Shown here: positions 61,656 to 64,000 of the stretch, piece after piece
Layout: every line of letters starts with the position of its first letter
How positions within the stretch are numbered: the first letter of the stretch is position 1
Made by a program: the position numbers and the translations under genes
Assembly (NCBI GenBank): GCA_949987565.1
Contig: OX465103.1
Coordinates: 6,460,989 to 6,524,988, forward strand
Length of the DNA: 64,000 nucleotides
From: Luidia sarsii
Lineage: Eukaryota > Echinodermata > Asteroidea > Paxillosida > Luidiidae
Direction of reading: 5' to 3'
Notes under the pieces: model-generated
The model's database searches: none
What the model saw: the letters and a program-made list of their open reading frames with translations, nothing else
Told to the model about the DNA's origin: nothing

Positions 61656-62287
61656 TAAATCAGCAGAATCAACAGTGTTGTATTATTGTCTATTTTACCT
61701 TTAATACATAGATAGGAGGACATTCAGGACACATAATTTCTTGTTCTACTTTTATTCATTTTTTACAAAGGATCGGAAATAGGTGTGGAGCCGAATACAT
61801 GGGTTTTTATTACCGGGGTGAGCGTTATATACATTTCACACCGCACTTCCTGAGAGCGTTTCCCGCCTGCTGTCATTTTGGCAGAGATATAGCACACTCG
61901 CCGAGTTTCCACACACTGACTTTTGGCAATTTGGGCATCAAGTAGCCGTAGTTTGTTAAACCAGAATTATTTGGCTCAAAACCCAGACCAGTTCAGTTTT
62001 TTTGTGTTATTCAAAACATAATAATTGCTATCAATCTTGGAAAATGGCAAAGAAAGGGTTATATTTGCCGTTTGTTCTCGGGTCAATGTTCCGGTCCGGT
62101 CTAAGTTTTCTATTACATTTTTTCAATAAAAAAAATAGAAATCGTTTGAAAAGGTTCCCAGTCAGGTTTTCCTTTGTTTAATTGGTTGAATTAGAAAAGT
62201 TCACTGAATTGATTTGTGTTGAATGCTTCAGGCTGCCACCCCACTCCGGCAAAGACTAGTTGACTATTTAGGGAGTCAACAATCCAA

Positions 62288-62372
62288 GGGCTGGATAGCT
62301 CAGATGGCAAGAGCGCTGGTACGCAAAAATAGAGGCCGCGGGTTCAAATCCCGGTCCACTCTAAGTTTTCCT
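62288..62372 (+). repeat. tRNA-derived SINE head (family 1)
   Basis: The A box is in GGATAGCTCAGATGGCAAGAG and the B box is GGTTCAAATCC. The D-arm GCTC/GAGC pairs perfectly, but the anticodon arm and acceptor stem do not form. It is therefore a SINE head rather than a working tRNA. Partial relatives lie at 25811-25862 (plus) and 44229-44287 (minus). Confidence 0.65.
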
Positions 62373-63017
62373 TGTCAACTTTTCAGTTTGAATTGTTTTC
62401 TACTCAAACTGCAGACATTGACACATCACAGGTCGGCTCATTATCTTGCATTGTTAAATAAAGACATACCTAACTTTTCCTCCGTGCACCAAATACAGAC
62501 ATTCGTTTGGGAAAATCTTTGCTGCCAACAAAACACGCTGTTCCGATTAAAGTCAGCGGCCCCTGCGATTTGTTATTAACCGCACGCAGCGCGCGGTCAA
62601 TGTCCAATGCCAAACCGCACGCCATTTCTCTGAGTCCGATTTCTTTGTGTTTTTAGCTTATTTCTTTACTTCGCCCGCAACATCCCCCGAATATTGTCCC
62701 CTAGAACATTATTTCTCACGCGTTTCCTTTCCTTCCTATTGTGTGTTTACAAAATCAAAATCTGTTTCTTCCTCTCTTTTCCGTGAACATCTCTTCAGGT
62801 TATCGAACCTTTCTCTGTTTGCATCGGCCTTCCCCTCCCCATCTCATCCTAGACTCGATTGTTTCTATATGCAATGTACATGTACCACCGCAAGAAGTGG
62901 AAGCCACACTGTTGTAATGGCACACTCTGTCAGGCAACACCACGTATACATTCCCTTGAATCCAAGGAGCAACAGGAACCTTCTCTCTCTCTCCAATATA
63001 ATTTATAAGTCCCCTCT

Positions 63018-63665
<648 letters not shown>

Positions 63666-64000
63666 GTCTAAGCGCTGATCGGCCTCAGCGTGAGATCTCA
63701 AGGAGGCGTTTCTGTAATGTATACAGCCTCGCCCCCTCTCTCTCTCTCCATCTCTCTCTCTCTCTCTCCCTCTCCCACCCCCACCCCCTGCACCAACGCC
63801 CTCTTTCGAAGACTCCTTCTCTACCACCCCGCGCTCAGCATCGCTCTTTCTGCGCGTCCACTCGCGAGCGAGCGCACGCAGCTACAGACACAGTCCTCCA
63901 TCTCAGATCTAGGAGACCGACCGCTCAAAACAAGCCTGCCGACTTAAAAGGAAAAAAAAAACCTCTTTGGTCTCTCGCGTGTACAACCGTCTCGACAATC

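Noticed and set aside
62288..62372. A functional tRNA gene
   Set aside because: The A and B boxes are good, but acceptor and anticodon stems do not pair, and partial copies exist elsewhere; a SINE fits better.

Overview
This is eukaryotic nuclear DNA from an animal. Its genes are split into short GC-rich exons with GT-AG introns, sitting in AT-rich, repeat-packed DNA. The coding content is deuterostome-like: a BAP1 orthologue with vertebrate-like motifs, two EBP sterol isomerases and part of an SK-type channel. The very frequent TACATG/CATGTA hexamers and taggcctac motifs fit a marine invertebrate. I lean towards an echinoderm, but this rests on impression and the class cannot be fixed from the window.

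Layout: 1-17.6 kb has no gene I can support. It holds TACATG-rich DNA, tandem repeats, a perfect fold-back element, several MITEs and the 3' end of a LINE with a MITE nested in it. 17.7-27.9 kb carries two tandem, same-strand EBP genes of four exons each, with identical intron phases and identical sizes for exons 2 and 3. 28.0-30.6 kb holds a frameshifted GIY-YIG fragment of a Penelope-like retroelement and several copies of its terminal repeat. 30.2-41.7 kb is an apparently complete BAP1 gene of 11 exons (769 codons), whose introns hold large satellites. 42.0-43.4 kb is a 76-77 bp minisatellite just downstream. 45.9-50.0 kb contains the pore-to-C-terminus part of an SK (KCNN)-like potassium channel with three defects: no upstream exons in the window, a frame jump in one exon, and a MITE inserted in the last coding exon. 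50-64 kb is mostly non-coding, with hairpins, satellites, SINE-like copies, a 151 bp near-identical duplication, and one possible first exon of a gene at 52.94 kb.

The genes do not form a pathway. EBP acts in sterol synthesis at the ER, BAP1 is a nuclear deubiquitinase and the SK-like protein would be a membrane channel. The most notable items are the EBP tandem pair, the in-frame MITE interruption of the channel exon, hammerhead-like stem-loops in the dispersed Penelope-type repeats, a MITE with a telomere-like core just after EBP copy 1, and a 42/42 nt hairpin just after the channel stop codon.
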